25,564 nucleotides of DNA from SYIM01 sp964581825 (GTDB taxonomy: Bacteria > Pseudomonadota > Gammaproteobacteria > Burkholderiales > Burkholderiaceae_E), in assembly GCA_964581825.1 (NCBI GenBank), contig CAZORB010000053.1:1-25564 (forward strand), in the 5' to 3' direction. A program made the translations under genes and the position numbers. The notes below the pieces were generated by a model. That model worked only from the letters and a program-made list of their open reading frames with translations. It had not been told where the DNA came from and made no database searches. Numbering within the stretch: position 1 is the first letter of the stretch; every line of letters begins with the position of its first letter. Shown one piece after another: positions 7,430-15,072 of this stretch.

Positions 7430-8253
7430 CGGCGCGTGCCCTGGCTGAGTTTCGCGGTGATGACCCGAAACGATAAGAGTCCTTCAGGCCTGAACAGCAG
7501 CATGACGACAATGACGAGTCCGAAAATGGTGGGCCGCCATTCGGCCAGTACGCGAAAGTACTCAGGTAGCAGTGTCATGATGGCCGCGCCCAGCACTGGC
7601 CCGAACATGTTGTTGACGCCACCTAAAATGACGTACAGCACAACATAGATCGACACCAGAATGTCGAAGTTGTCGGGCCGTACGAAGTTCATGAAGTGAC
7701 CGTACAGCGCACCGCCCACCGCAGCGATTGCAGCGCCCACTGCGAACGCTGCAAGTTTTACCCAGGCTGTGTTGATGCCTAAGGATTCGGCAACGCGATC
7801 ATCTTCACGAACTGCATCGAGTATTCGTTGAAGCGGGCTGATCGACAGACCCCAGAGCGCCGCCCCGATGACAGCGACAGCCACCATGACCGTGGTGAGA
7901 TCAGCGCCCATCATGCCGCCGAAGCCCTGTACCCCGCCGACAAACTTGAAGTTCTCAAGCCCAACCCTGACGCAGAACGTGACGCCGATGGTGACCATGA
8001 TCAGATAGATGCCGCGCACGCGGAGCGCTGGCCAGCCGATCAGCATGGCGAGTAAGGCGCTCAGTACGGCGGCAGCTAACGCGGCGGGCACCAGCGGAAT
8101 ACCAAGCTTGACGGTAAGCACGCCCGACGCATAGCAGCCGATGGCCATGAAGGCGCCTTGGGCAAATGACAGGTTGCCGGCCAGCAGCACCACGTAGACG
8201 CTCCAGGCCAGAATCAGGTTGATGCCGGTAAAGAACAGCTGGTCGGCGATCAC
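7426..8253 (-). CDS. livM: Liv-type ABC transporter permease LivM
   Basis: An inner-membrane permease of 275 residues with many hydrophobic helices. Family marks are GNLSFAQGAFMAIGCYASG, the RVRGIYLIMVTIGVTF segment, and the ATPase-docking region around DAVREDDRVAESLGINTAWVKLAAF. YVVLYVILGGVNNMFGPVLGAA and a C-terminal FRPEGLL complete the picture. Members usually carry another hydrophobic segment before the first conserved helix. Here the protein begins almost directly at it (MIADQLFFTGINLILAW), so it is a short form. The start overlaps the livH stop by 4 bp, which supports this start. Confidence 0.94.
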   Translation of the reverse strand: MIADQLFFTGINLILAWSVYVVLLAGNLSFAQGAFMAIGCYASGVLTVKLGIPLVPAALAAAVLSALLAMLIGWPALRVRGIYLIMVTIGVTFCVRVGLENFKFVGGVQGFGGMMGADLTTVMVAVAVIGAALWGLSISPLQRILDAVREDDRVAESLGINTAWVKLAAFAVGAAIAAVGGALYGHFMNFVRPDNFDILVSIYVVLYVILGGVNNMFGPVLGAAIMTLLPEYFRVLAEWRPTIFGLVIVVMLLFRPEGLLSFRVITAKLSQGTRR

Positions 8254-9131
8254 ACCCGCTGCTCCCCGGCATGCATGCCGCTAAAAAGCCCCCCACGCCG
8301 CCAGAGCAGAACGATCAGCATGGCCACCCAGACCGTCATTTCGCCCAATCGACCTAAACCGAACTGGAAGGTGAGCGCCTCCAGCACGCCGATGAGCAGA
8401 CCTGCGATGACTGCGCCGCGCAGATCGCCCATGCCTCCGATCGCCATGATCGCGACCGCTTTGAGACCGAAGGTGAGGCCGATTTCGGGGTTGGCAACGC
8501 CGGTGCGCAGCGCAAGCAGCAGCCCCGCTACGGCGGCCAGGGCCGACGACACGAAGAACACGGTTTGGGTGACCCTGCGCACATCAATGCCCAGCAGGGC
8601 TGCGTTGGCGGGCGACTCGGCAACCGCCCGAATCCGTCGACCTGCTGCGGTGCGCGATACCGCGAGATGGAGCGCCAGCATTAACGCAAAGGTGATCGCG
8701 AGGATGATCAGCTGAACCCAGAGAAACTTCACGCCGGCAATCGTGAAGCCCTCTTTGAACACGCCCGAGGTCAGCCCCAGGTCAACGGGTTCGGAGCCCC
8801 AGACCTTATGGGTGATGTCTACCAGCACCAGCCCCAGCGATAGCGAGGAGAGCGCCGCAGTGATCTTGGCGTCCTCGCTCTGAAATCGCCGGAAGCTGAT
8901 GAACTCGGTAAGTAGCCCCATTAGCCCGCCCACCACGAACGCCACCGGGAAGGCCCACCAGACCGAGGTATAGGTGGCGCAGACGAAACCCACCACGCCG
9001 CCGAACATGAACACCTCGGGGTGCGCGAAGTTCAGCTTGTCGAGCACGCCGATCACCAGGGTGAACCCGATGGCGACCAGCGCGTACATCGCGCCGATCA
9101 CGAGCCCGTTGCTGATCTGCCCGAGTAACAT
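8250..9131 (-). CDS. livH: Liv-type ABC transporter permease LivH
   Basis: An inner-membrane permease of 293 residues, normal length. It begins QISNGLVIGAMYALVAIGFTLVIGVLDKLNFAHPEVFMFGG, the classic LivH first helices and loop, with variation from the usual NFAHGE. The cytoplasmic docking loop is seen in RAVAESPANAALLGIDVRRV, and GLKAVAIMAIGGMGDLRGAVIAGLLIGVLE is the conserved C-terminal region. It pairs with LivM. It lies 28 bp downstream of the LLM monooxygenase gene, separated by a hairpin, and the start has no strong Shine-Dalgarno site because that space is filled by the hairpin. Confidence 0.95.
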   Translation of the reverse strand: MLLGQISNGLVIGAMYALVAIGFTLVIGVLDKLNFAHPEVFMFGGVVGFVCATYTSVWWAFPVAFVVGGLMGLLTEFISFRRFQSEDAKITAALSSLSLGLVLVDITHKVWGSEPVDLGLTSGVFKEGFTIAGVKFLWVQLIILAITFALMLALHLAVSRTAAGRRIRAVAESPANAALLGIDVRRVTQTVFFVSSALAAVAGLLLALRTGVANPEIGLTFGLKAVAIMAIGGMGDLRGAVIAGLLIGVLEALTFQFGLGRLGEMTVWVAMLIVLLWRRGGLFSGMHAGEQRV

Positions 9132-9135
9132 GGCG

Positions 9136-9160
9136 GCCCGCGGGTGGCGTGGCCGCGGGC
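9136..9160 (-). promoter_or_regulatory. Stem-loop between the LLM monooxygenase gene and livH
   Basis: GCCCGCGG (9136-9143) pairs with CCGCGGGC (9153-9160) around a 9-base loop, filling nearly the whole gap between the two co-directional genes. There is no U-tract. It could tune expression between enzyme and transporter genes or occlude livH initiation. This is inferred from position only. Confidence 0.5.
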
Positions 9161-10332
9161 TAGGCGGTGGCCAGCGCGTCGGCTTTTTCGGTTCCCAGCG
9201 CCTTGATGGCGGGCAGCACGTCGCGGGCGAATCGCTCCATGTTGGCGCGTGTCATGTCTTCAGGCAGCGTGCCGAACTGACACATGGTGAGCAGGTTGCC
9301 AAAGCGCATATCGCGCCAGTAGCTTTCAAGCATTTCGCGAACCGTGCTGGCGCTACCGCACAGGAACATGCCAAGTTCCACCGCCTTCTCAAGCGTGATG
9401 TCACCCGACAGCGAACCTTTGGCCGCGGCAATACCCCGGAGCGACTCGCGCGAGGTGTAGCCAGGCGGCAGCAGCATCTCGAACGGCATCTTGAGGAAGC
9501 GGTTGCGGAAGATTTCGAAGTGCGGCTTGGCTTCGCGGCGGGCGGCTTCGTCGCTTGCGCCGACATACACCGGCACGGCCCAACCGAGTTGATGATCGCC
9601 CGGCTCATAGCCAGCGCCGCGCGCGGTCTCGCGATACAGGTTCAGATACTTTTCAACCGCCTTTGCTGGGCTGAAAGTTTGCAGATAGGTGTAGCGGCGG
9701 TCGGGGTGCGAGGCCCAGTCGATGGTTTCCTTGCTGCCCTGGGAGGGAATCCAGATGGGCGGATGGGGCCGCTGGAACGGACGTGGCCACAGATTCACGT
9801 AGCTGACGTTGTAGTGCTTGCCCTGGAACGAGAAAGGTCCCGGATCGGTCCAGGCGCGCACGATCAGGTCGTGGGCTTCATGGAAGCGGTCGTGCGAAAA
9901 GGTGGGGTTCACGCCGAAGGTGTGGTACTCGGCGCCGATACCGCGCACAAACCCGCTGATCAGACGACCGCCCGTGATCACGTCGATCATCGCGTGCTCT
10001 TCGGCGATGGTAAGCGGATGTTCCCGAAGCGGCAGCGCGCTGCCCAAAATTGCGATCTTGGCCCGCGTCGTGCGTCGCGCAAGCGCGCTGGCGGTAACAA
10101 TGGGCGAGGGCATGATGCCGTAGGCGGTCTGATGATGCTCGTTGACGGCCACGCCATCCCAGCCCAGGGTTTCGCCGTATTCCAGTTCGTCGAGGAACCG
10201 GTTGTAGAGCTGATGGCCCTTGACCGGATCAAACAGCGCATTCGGCAGTTTCATCCAGACAGTGTCATAGGCACTCGACTTCTGAAGGTCGAGATCGGCA
10301 TAGGGCATCAGATGGAACAGGATGACTTGCAT
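9160..10332 (-). CDS. LLM-class flavin-dependent oxidoreductase (bacterial luciferase-like)
   Basis: A cytoplasmic monooxygenase-type enzyme of 390 residues. Family members use reduced FMN (or F420 in other lineages) and oxygen to oxidise small organic substrates. The start is ATG 10332, because MQVILFHLMPY is the conserved first strand. An upstream in-frame extension of 55 residues would run into the preceding gene. Visible marks are GWDGVAVNEHHQ (58-68), HPLTIAEEHAMIDVITGGRL (105-124) followed by SGFVRGIGAEYHTFG, and RPHPPIWIPSQGS further on. A flavin reductase partner is not in the window. It sits 4 bp downstream of the hydrolase gene and just before the Liv genes. The family is clear and the substrate is unknown. 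Confidence 0.93.
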   Translation of the reverse strand: MQVILFHLMPYADLDLQKSSAYDTVWMKLPNALFDPVKGHQLYNRFLDELEYGETLGWDGVAVNEHHQTAYGIMPSPIVTASALARRTTRAKIAILGSALPLREHPLTIAEEHAMIDVITGGRLISGFVRGIGAEYHTFGVNPTFSHDRFHEAHDLIVRAWTDPGPFSFQGKHYNVSYVNLWPRPFQRPHPPIWIPSQGSKETIDWASHPDRRYTYLQTFSPAKAVEKYLNLYRETARGAGYEPGDHQLGWAVPVYVGASDEAARREAKPHFEIFRNRFLKMPFEMLLPPGYTSRESLRGIAAAKGSLSGDITLEKAVELGMFLCGSASTVREMLESYWRDMRFGNLLTMCQFGTLPEDMTRANMERFARDVLPAIKALGTEKADALATA

Positions 10333-10336
10333 GGCA

Positions 10337-11113
10337 TTACTTCCCGGATAAGAACTTGAAAAGAATGTCGCAGAACTGGTCGGGCCGCTCAGACTGCGGC
10401 AGGTGGCCGCAATCAGGCACGACAGCGATTGCCGCCTGAGGCATCGCTTCGCGGAAGGCCTGGGTGGCGCCCACTGGAAGAATCTTGTCCTGCTCACCCC
10501 AGATGATCTGGGTCGGCACGTCGATACGGCTGATCCACTTGTGAAGTTTTGGGTCGTGCAGCCGCGGTTCCCAGGCCAGCCGCGCGAACGTGAATCGATT
10601 CTTCAGAAGCGCTTCCTGCTGCTCGGGACTGGGCGGTGCGGCAAGCATCCGGTCGGCGAGCGACTGGTCGTGAAAGGTGTTGCGAATAAGCTGCTCGGGG
10701 CTCCAGAGAAACACGTCGCCGGGCACCACGCCTGGCGTCCGGATGCCAGCCGGTCCGATCAGCGACAGCGTCTTGATTCGGGAGGTGTCGCGCACCGCGA
10801 TTTCAAGTGCCAGCCACCCGCCGATGGAGCTGCCCAGCACATGGGCGCCGTCCAGGTGGTGGTGGCGCATGAAGTCGAGGTAGTAATAGGCCAGATCGTG
10901 AATGTTTTCGAGCCAGTCGGGCTCGTCGGACTGGCCGAAACCTGGATGCTCGGGAATCCAGACATCGAACCGCTCAGCGAGCTTCAGCATGAACGGTTGG
11001 ATGCCGCTTACACCATTGGCACCATGGAGATAGAGAAGGGGCGCACCCTGGCCGCCGCGCAGCAGCCGGGTTTTACAGCCGTCAATCTGAACGAAGCTTT
11101 CGACAAAACTCAC
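10337..11113 (-). CDS. Alpha/beta-fold hydrolase
   Basis: A 258-residue cytoplasmic hydrolase. The GTG at 11113 is preceded by GGAGG at 7 bases. A longer in-frame version would start inside the intergenic region without a ribosome site and was rejected. The catalytic triad can be placed: Ser96 in LGSSIGGW, Asp209 in IIWGEQDKILP and His237 in PDCGHLPQSERP. The oxyanion-hole HG is at residues 30-31 (YLHGANG). The sequence resembles carbon-carbon bond hydrolases of aromatic meta-cleavage pathways and general ester hydrolases, and these cannot be told apart here. As first gene of the operon with the LLM oxygenase and Liv importer, it probably acts on the imported compound or its oxidised product. 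Confidence 0.93.
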   Translation of the reverse strand: MSFVESFVQIDGCKTRLLRGGQGAPLLYLHGANGVSGIQPFMLKLAERFDVWIPEHPGFGQSDEPDWLENIHDLAYYYLDFMRHHHLDGAHVLGSSIGGWLALEIAVRDTSRIKTLSLIGPAGIRTPGVVPGDVFLWSPEQLIRNTFHDQSLADRMLAAPPSPEQQEALLKNRFTFARLAWEPRLHDPKLHKWISRIDVPTQIIWGEQDKILPVGATQAFREAMPQAAIAVVPDCGHLPQSERPDQFCDILFKFLSGK

Positions 11114-11356
11114 CCTGGTTCCTCCGGATCGGACCGCGCTTTTATTTGATTTTGAAGGCCGCCGCGCGTGTGCGTCAGACCCACAGCGTATGCAGATAAC
11201 AGAGGCTTGTAAAGGATCAGGGATAGGGCAATCCGCCACCAGGGTGGGGGGTGGCGACTGCCTTATCGTCAAATCCGGTACGGAGACTGTCCCGCGACGT
11301 TGACCGTTTCATTTTGACGGGCATAGCATCCGGGCAAATTGCCAGAGGAGACAGCC
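11114..11356. promoter_or_regulatory. Divergent intergenic region, probable back-to-back promoters
   Basis: This 243-bp gap separates the minus-strand hydrolase/LLM/Liv operon from the plus-strand aldolase operon, so both promoters should lie here. No gene is seen. A weak plus-strand -35-like TTGACC (11300-11305) is followed after 17 bases by ATAGCA, and a second TTGAC copy lies 14 bp further on (11314). A small dyad, CGCCACC (11234-11240) with GGTGGCG (11250-11256), is also present. None of these is strong enough to assign with confidence. Confidence 0.4.
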
Positions 11357-12181
11357 TTGCAGGAACTGCGAGCGCGAGTGGCCGAGCGGGGCTACGTACT
11401 GAACGGCTACTGTCAGATGCCCAGTCCCGCGGCGGCTGAAATCTATTGCCGTCAGGGATGGGATGTCGTCACGCTTGACCTGGAGCATGGCTCGATGGGG
11501 CTGGATGGTGCCATCCGCATGTTGGAAGTCATGGCCGCTGCTCCAGTGTTGCCTTTCGTTCGCATCCCCAAACTCGATCCCGGTTAGATCGGGCCGCTGC
11601 TCGATGCAGGGGTGCTGGGCGTGACGTGCGCCATGATTGAAAGTGCCGACGAGGCGAAGGCGCTGGTGTCCGCCTGTCGTTATCCGCCCGCGGGTCGTCG
11701 CAGCATGAGCCGTCTCGCTCGCGCAGGGCTGATCTACGGACCTGAGTACGCCAGGCACGCCGACGAGTGGGTATCGGTCTTTGCGATGGTGGAAAGCGAC
11801 CAGGGGCTTCGTCAGGTCGACGCCATCGCAAAGGTACCGGGGCTCACCGGAATCTACATGGGGCCGGTGGATCTGGCGATGTCGCTGCTGGGCCGTGTGC
11901 CAGCGCTTGGCGCGCGCGATCCCGATGTCGATCGGGTGATTGACGATGCCATGACCCGGGTGGTGGACGCCTGCCGCAACGCAGGCGTCATCGCGGGCAT
12001 CAACGCTCCCAATTCCGAACAGGGTGTTCAGATGCTTGCGCGCGGGTTTCAGTTTCTGACGCTGTCGTCGGATACGCGAGCCCTGGCGCTGCAGTCCAAA
12101 GCGTGGGTCGACGGTGTGCGAAAGGCGGCGCCGTCGCTGCCGGCTCGCGACGAAGCGCCTGGCCGCGGATCGACCGCGTGA
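11357..12181 (+). pseudogene. HpcH/HpaI-family aldolase interrupted by an in-frame amber codon
   Basis: Members of this family cleave 4-hydroxy-2-oxo acids to pyruvate plus an aldehyde using a divalent metal. The probable start is TTG 11357, six bases after AGAGGAG. A TAG at 11585-11587 (codon 77) interrupts the frame, and the same frame then continues without further defect to TGA at 12179-12181. Residues matching the E. coli HpaI active site are all present with the same spacing: His44 (DLEHGS), Arg69 (FVRIP), Glu146 (MVES) and Asp172 (GPVDL). The rest of the chain shows LLDAGVLGV, YPPAGRRS and RVVDACRNAGVIAG, as in intact homologues. This looks like a recent nonsense mutation or a sequence error. 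Readthrough would be needed for function. The stop overlaps the following SDR gene (GTGA). Confidence 0.88.
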
Positions 12182-13032
12182 AGCGCGCCGACTCGCGCGT
12201 TGCATTGATCACCGGGTGCGGTAAAGCCCAGGGCATCGGAAGCGCTACCGCTCGCGCGTTATCGGCCAGCGGGTTCACGGTCGTGGTGAGCGACGTGGCG
12301 CCCCAGGGCGTTGCCAATGATCACGATGCGCTTACCGATGCGCCTGCAGGTTGGCGGGGGCTGCCATCCCTCGTTGAGGAGCTGCAAGGGTCGGCGCAGG
12401 AACACGCGAGCGCGGTATATGGCGATGTGTCGAGCGAGCGCGACGCGGATGCGATGGTGGCCGAGGTTCTCAATCGATATGGGCGGCTCGATGTGCTGGT
12501 CAATAATGCGGCCGCACCGCACGGTGATGATCGCGTCCCAATCAACCGCCTGTCGTTGGAGGCCTGGGAGCGCGTGATGTCGGTGAATGTTCGCGGGGTG
12601 TTTCTGATGACGCGTCGCGTGGTCGCGCCGATGCGCGAACAGGGCTGGGGCCGAATCGTCAACGTCTCGTCCGCGATCACCAGGCATCCACTGCCGGATC
12701 GTGTCGCTTACACCGCATCGAAGGCTGCCGTGCTGGGCCTGACCCAGGCCCTGGCCGTTGAAGTCGCAGCCTCAGGTATCACGGTCAATGCGGTCTGCCC
12801 GGGCTCCATCGTCACCGCGCGCGCCATCAGTTCCACACGCCTCGCTGGCTGGACCGATCTGGAGGCTGGGCTTGCGGCGCGTACACGCGGCATTCCGGCG
12901 GCCCGACATGGCAGCGTTGGCGAGGTGGCTGCAACCATTTCATTTCTCTGCTCGGATGCGGCGGGTTACATCACGGGACAGAGCTTGTATATCGACGGTG
13001 GCGGATTACCACGTCTCGCCGAGCCGCATTAA
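12178..13032 (+). CDS. Short-chain dehydrogenase/reductase (SDR)
   Basis: A 284-residue NAD(P)-dependent oxidoreductase of the classical SDR family. The GTG at 12178 overlaps the aldolase stop (GTGA) and gives the normal short N-terminus before the first strand. An in-frame start 75 bp upstream would extend into the aldolase and was not used. The cofactor motif is TGCGKAQGIG (residues 12-21), a longer variant of TGxxxGIG. NNAA is present, the catalytic Ser lies in VNVSS (164-165), and YTASK supplies Tyr178 and Lys182. The C-terminal SDAAGYITGQSLYIDGGG is typical. The second gene of the aldolase operon, it probably oxidises or reduces an intermediate of that pathway. Confidence 0.94.
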   Translation: MKRADSRVALITGCGKAQGIGSATARALSASGFTVVVSDVAPQGVANDHDALTDAPAGWRGLPSLVEELQGSAQEHASAVYGDVSSERDADAMVAEVLNRYGRLDVLVNNAAAPHGDDRVPINRLSLEAWERVMSVNVRGVFLMTRRVVAPMREQGWGRIVNVSSAITRHPLPDRVAYTASKAAVLGLTQALAVEVAASGITVNAVCPGSIVTARAISSTRLAGWTDLEAGLAARTRGIPAARHGSVGEVAATISFLCSDAAGYITGQSLYIDGGGLPRLAEPH

Positions 13033-13051
13033 CTGACAGGGAGTTATCCAG

Positions 13052-14047
13052 ATGTCCCAACAACGATTTTCCAGAAGCGTGTTCGCCTCGTGCGCGGCAG
13101 CCTTCATCGCGCTCTTCAGTGCGCCTGATGCCCCCGCCCAGGCATTTCCCGAGCGGCCAGTCACGATGGTGGTGTCGGTGGGGCCGGGCGGTGGCACCGA
13201 TCTGATGGCCCGCGAGCTCTCCAAGCGCCTCACAGATCTGTGGAATCGACCTGTCGTCGTCGAAAACCGTCCAGGCGGTGCAGGGTCGGTGGCGGTGAAG
13301 TCGCTGATGCGGGTACCGGCCGACGGCTATACGCTGCTGTTTACTCACGACGGCATCATTACCGCGACTCCGCAGCTCTTCAAGTCACCCGGCTACGATC
13401 CGCGCACCGATCTGATCGGCGTATCTGAGGTGGCCAAAACGGGCTACATGCTGGTCGTCAACCCCAAAGTCCCTGCCAAAACCCTGCCCGAATTGATCGC
13501 GCTGATGAAGGACAAGGCCGCGCGCAAGGAAACTTTCGCGTTTGCCACGTCCGCCTTGGGAAGCGCTGACCATCTGTCCGGCGAAATGTTTCGCATGGTG
13601 GCCGGTGTGGAGATGTTGGTGGTGCCGTACAAAGGCACGGGGCCCGCGATGGCCGATGTGATGGGCGGGCATCTGCCGTTTGGGTTTTTCACGATTCCCT
13701 CAACCGTACCGCAGGTGAAAGCGGGCAACCTGCGAGCAATTGGCGTGTCGTCACTTGAGCGCTCACCCCTGGCGCCCGATGTTCCTGTCATTGCCGACAC
13801 GCTGCCCGGATTTGAATCCAATACCTGGTATGGCGTCTTCGCCCTGGCTGGCACGCCCACGGCGCTGGTGGAAAAAGTTTCGGAAGATATCCGGAAGATC
13901 GTCGCAACGCCTGAGTTCAATGACTATGCCGTGCGAAACGGCTTCGTCAAAGCGGGCTCAACCCCCAAGGAGTTTGCAGCGTTCATTGCAAAGGATACGG
14001 CGAGAGTGGGCGACATCATTCGGGGCGCCAACGTCAAAGTTGACTAG
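13052..14047 (+). CDS. Bug-family (TctC-like) tripartite tricarboxylate transporter substrate-binding protein
   Basis: A periplasmic binding protein of 331 residues, 19 bp after the SDR gene with GGGAG before the ATG. The signal peptide covers residues 1-31 (ending APAQA). Family marks are FPERPVTMVVSVGPGGGTDLMAREL, VVVENRPGGAGS, ADGYTLLFTHDG and the closing GANVKVD. Bug proteins bind carboxylates or related small anions for TctAB permeases or sensors. No TctA or TctB is encoded nearby. Its position between an SDR and a hydroxyacid dehydrogenase gene suggests it captures the substrate of this operon. Confidence 0.95.
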   Translation: MSQQRFSRSVFASCAAAFIALFSAPDAPAQAFPERPVTMVVSVGPGGGTDLMARELSKRLTDLWNRPVVVENRPGGAGSVAVKSLMRVPADGYTLLFTHDGIITATPQLFKSPGYDPRTDLIGVSEVAKTGYMLVVNPKVPAKTLPELIALMKDKAARKETFAFATSALGSADHLSGEMFRMVAGVEMLVVPYKGTGPAMADVMGGHLPFGFFTIPSTVPQVKAGNLRAIGVSSLERSPLAPDVPVIADTLPGFESNTWYGVFALAGTPTALVEKVSEDIRKIVATPEFNDYAVRNGFVKAGSTPKEFAAFIAKDTARVGDIIRGANVKVD

Positions 14048-14073
14048 CACTCTGCGGCAAAAGGCAGATATCC

Positions 14074-14976
14074 ATGAGTGAGAGCATCGGATTTGTCGGG
14101 CTTGGTGCAATCGGCTCGCCGATTGCGAGGCGGCTGATTGAGGCAGGTTTCAAACTGGTGGTACACGATGTGCGGCCCGAGGCCATGCGCTCGTTTGCAG
14201 GACGCGCCCAACTCGCACACTCCAGCGCGGAGGTCGGTGAGCAGGCTCAGGTGGTGTTCGGGTGCCTGCCCGGCGCGGGCGCTCATCGCGAGGCGATCCT
14301 CGGCACCACAGGCCTGGCCCGCGCAAAGCGCGTACAACTCTATGTCAATCTTGGGACGCTCGGTGAACCGCTGCTGCTCGAGTTGGAGCGCGGCCTGCTC
14401 GACGCGGGTATTACCACCCTTGATGCCCCGATCACCGGCGGTGTTCCACGAGCGGAGTCTGGAACGCTGACCGCCATTGTTTCAGGCGATCGGACCTGGT
14501 TTGAACGGGTCGAGCCTGCTATGTGCAGTTATGCGAACAAACGGGTCTGGCTCGGCCCTCGGGCCGGCAGCGCACAGGTCATGAAGGTGGTCAATAACGC
14601 CATCTCGCTATCCAACCTGGTGATCGCGGCGGAGGCGATGCTGGTGGGCGCTCGTGCCGGAATCGATCCACGGGTGATGCTTGATGTCATCAACAACGGC
14701 AGTGGCCAGAACAGTGCCACGCTGTCCAAGATTCCCGCCGAGGTGCTCACCGACCGCTTCAACTTCGGTGGCTCGCTTGCGATCGTGGTCAAAGATCTGG
14801 AAGCCTTTGTTGCGCAGGCCGATAGCCACAGCATGCCCATTCAGTCGGTACGAACGGTGCTGGATGCGTTTCGGACCGCCAAACAGGAACTTGGGGGTGA
14901 CGCCGATGTCACGGAAGTGATTCGCCCTCTGGAAAGGCTTGCGGGCTTGTTGTTGCGCGATGGCCTTCCCCGCTGA
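14074..14976 (+). CDS. NAD(P)-dependent beta-hydroxyacid dehydrogenase (3-hydroxyisobutyrate dehydrogenase family)
   Basis: A 300-residue cytoplasmic oxidoreductase. The Rossmann motif GLGAIGSP is at residues 9-16, the substrate-binding loop DAPITGGVPRAESGTL at 117-132, and the catalytic lysine Lys171 lies in AQVMKVVNN with Asn175. The later IVVKDLEAF matches the conserved KD motif. The family includes 3-hydroxyisobutyrate dehydrogenase and tartronate semialdehyde reductase (GarR). Linkage to an HpcH/HpaI-type aldolase recalls the garL-garR pair of glucarate breakdown, but the loop sequences do not settle the substrate. It is the last gene of the plus-strand operon, 26 bp after the Bug gene. 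No terminator was seen in the 96-bp gap that follows. Confidence 0.93.
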   Translation: MSESIGFVGLGAIGSPIARRLIEAGFKLVVHDVRPEAMRSFAGRAQLAHSSAEVGEQAQVVFGCLPGAGAHREAILGTTGLARAKRVQLYVNLGTLGEPLLLELERGLLDAGITTLDAPITGGVPRAESGTLTAIVSGDRTWFERVEPAMCSYANKRVWLGPRAGSAQVMKVVNNAISLSNLVIAAEAMLVGARAGIDPRVMLDVINNGSGQNSATLSKIPAEVLTDRFNFGGSLAIVVKDLEAFVAQADSHSMPIQSVRTVLDAFRTAKQELGGDADVTEVIRPLERLAGLLLRDGLPR

Positions 14977-15072
14977 CACTGGGGCCTGCCATCATGATGC
15001 GCTTGAATCTGGATCAGACCCGGAAAGGGCCTGCGAGGTTCTGAACGATGCGGCTCGGACGCTACCCGCGGC

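Noticed and set aside
8974..10359. Long plus-strand open frame (461 codons) antisense to livH and the LLM gene
   Set aside because: It runs opposite two genes with clear family motifs, has low-complexity Arg/Ala/Gly-rich composition and no recognisable domain. It is typical of antisense frames in GC-rich DNA.
11300..11328. Plus-strand promoter for the aldolase operon from TTGACC and ATAGCA
   Set aside because: The -10 match is poor, so it is only mentioned within the intergenic entry and not called as a promoter.
11585..11587. Amber codon read as pyrrolysine or another programmed recoding
   Set aside because: Nothing in the window supports recoding machinery, and the position lies in a surface segment between conserved motifs, not at a catalytic residue. 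A plain nonsense mutation is simpler.
11309..12205. Minus-strand open frame of 298 codons opposite the aldolase
   Set aside because: The plus strand encodes a recognisable aldolase apart from one stop codon. The antisense frame shows no family features and is open because of codon bias.
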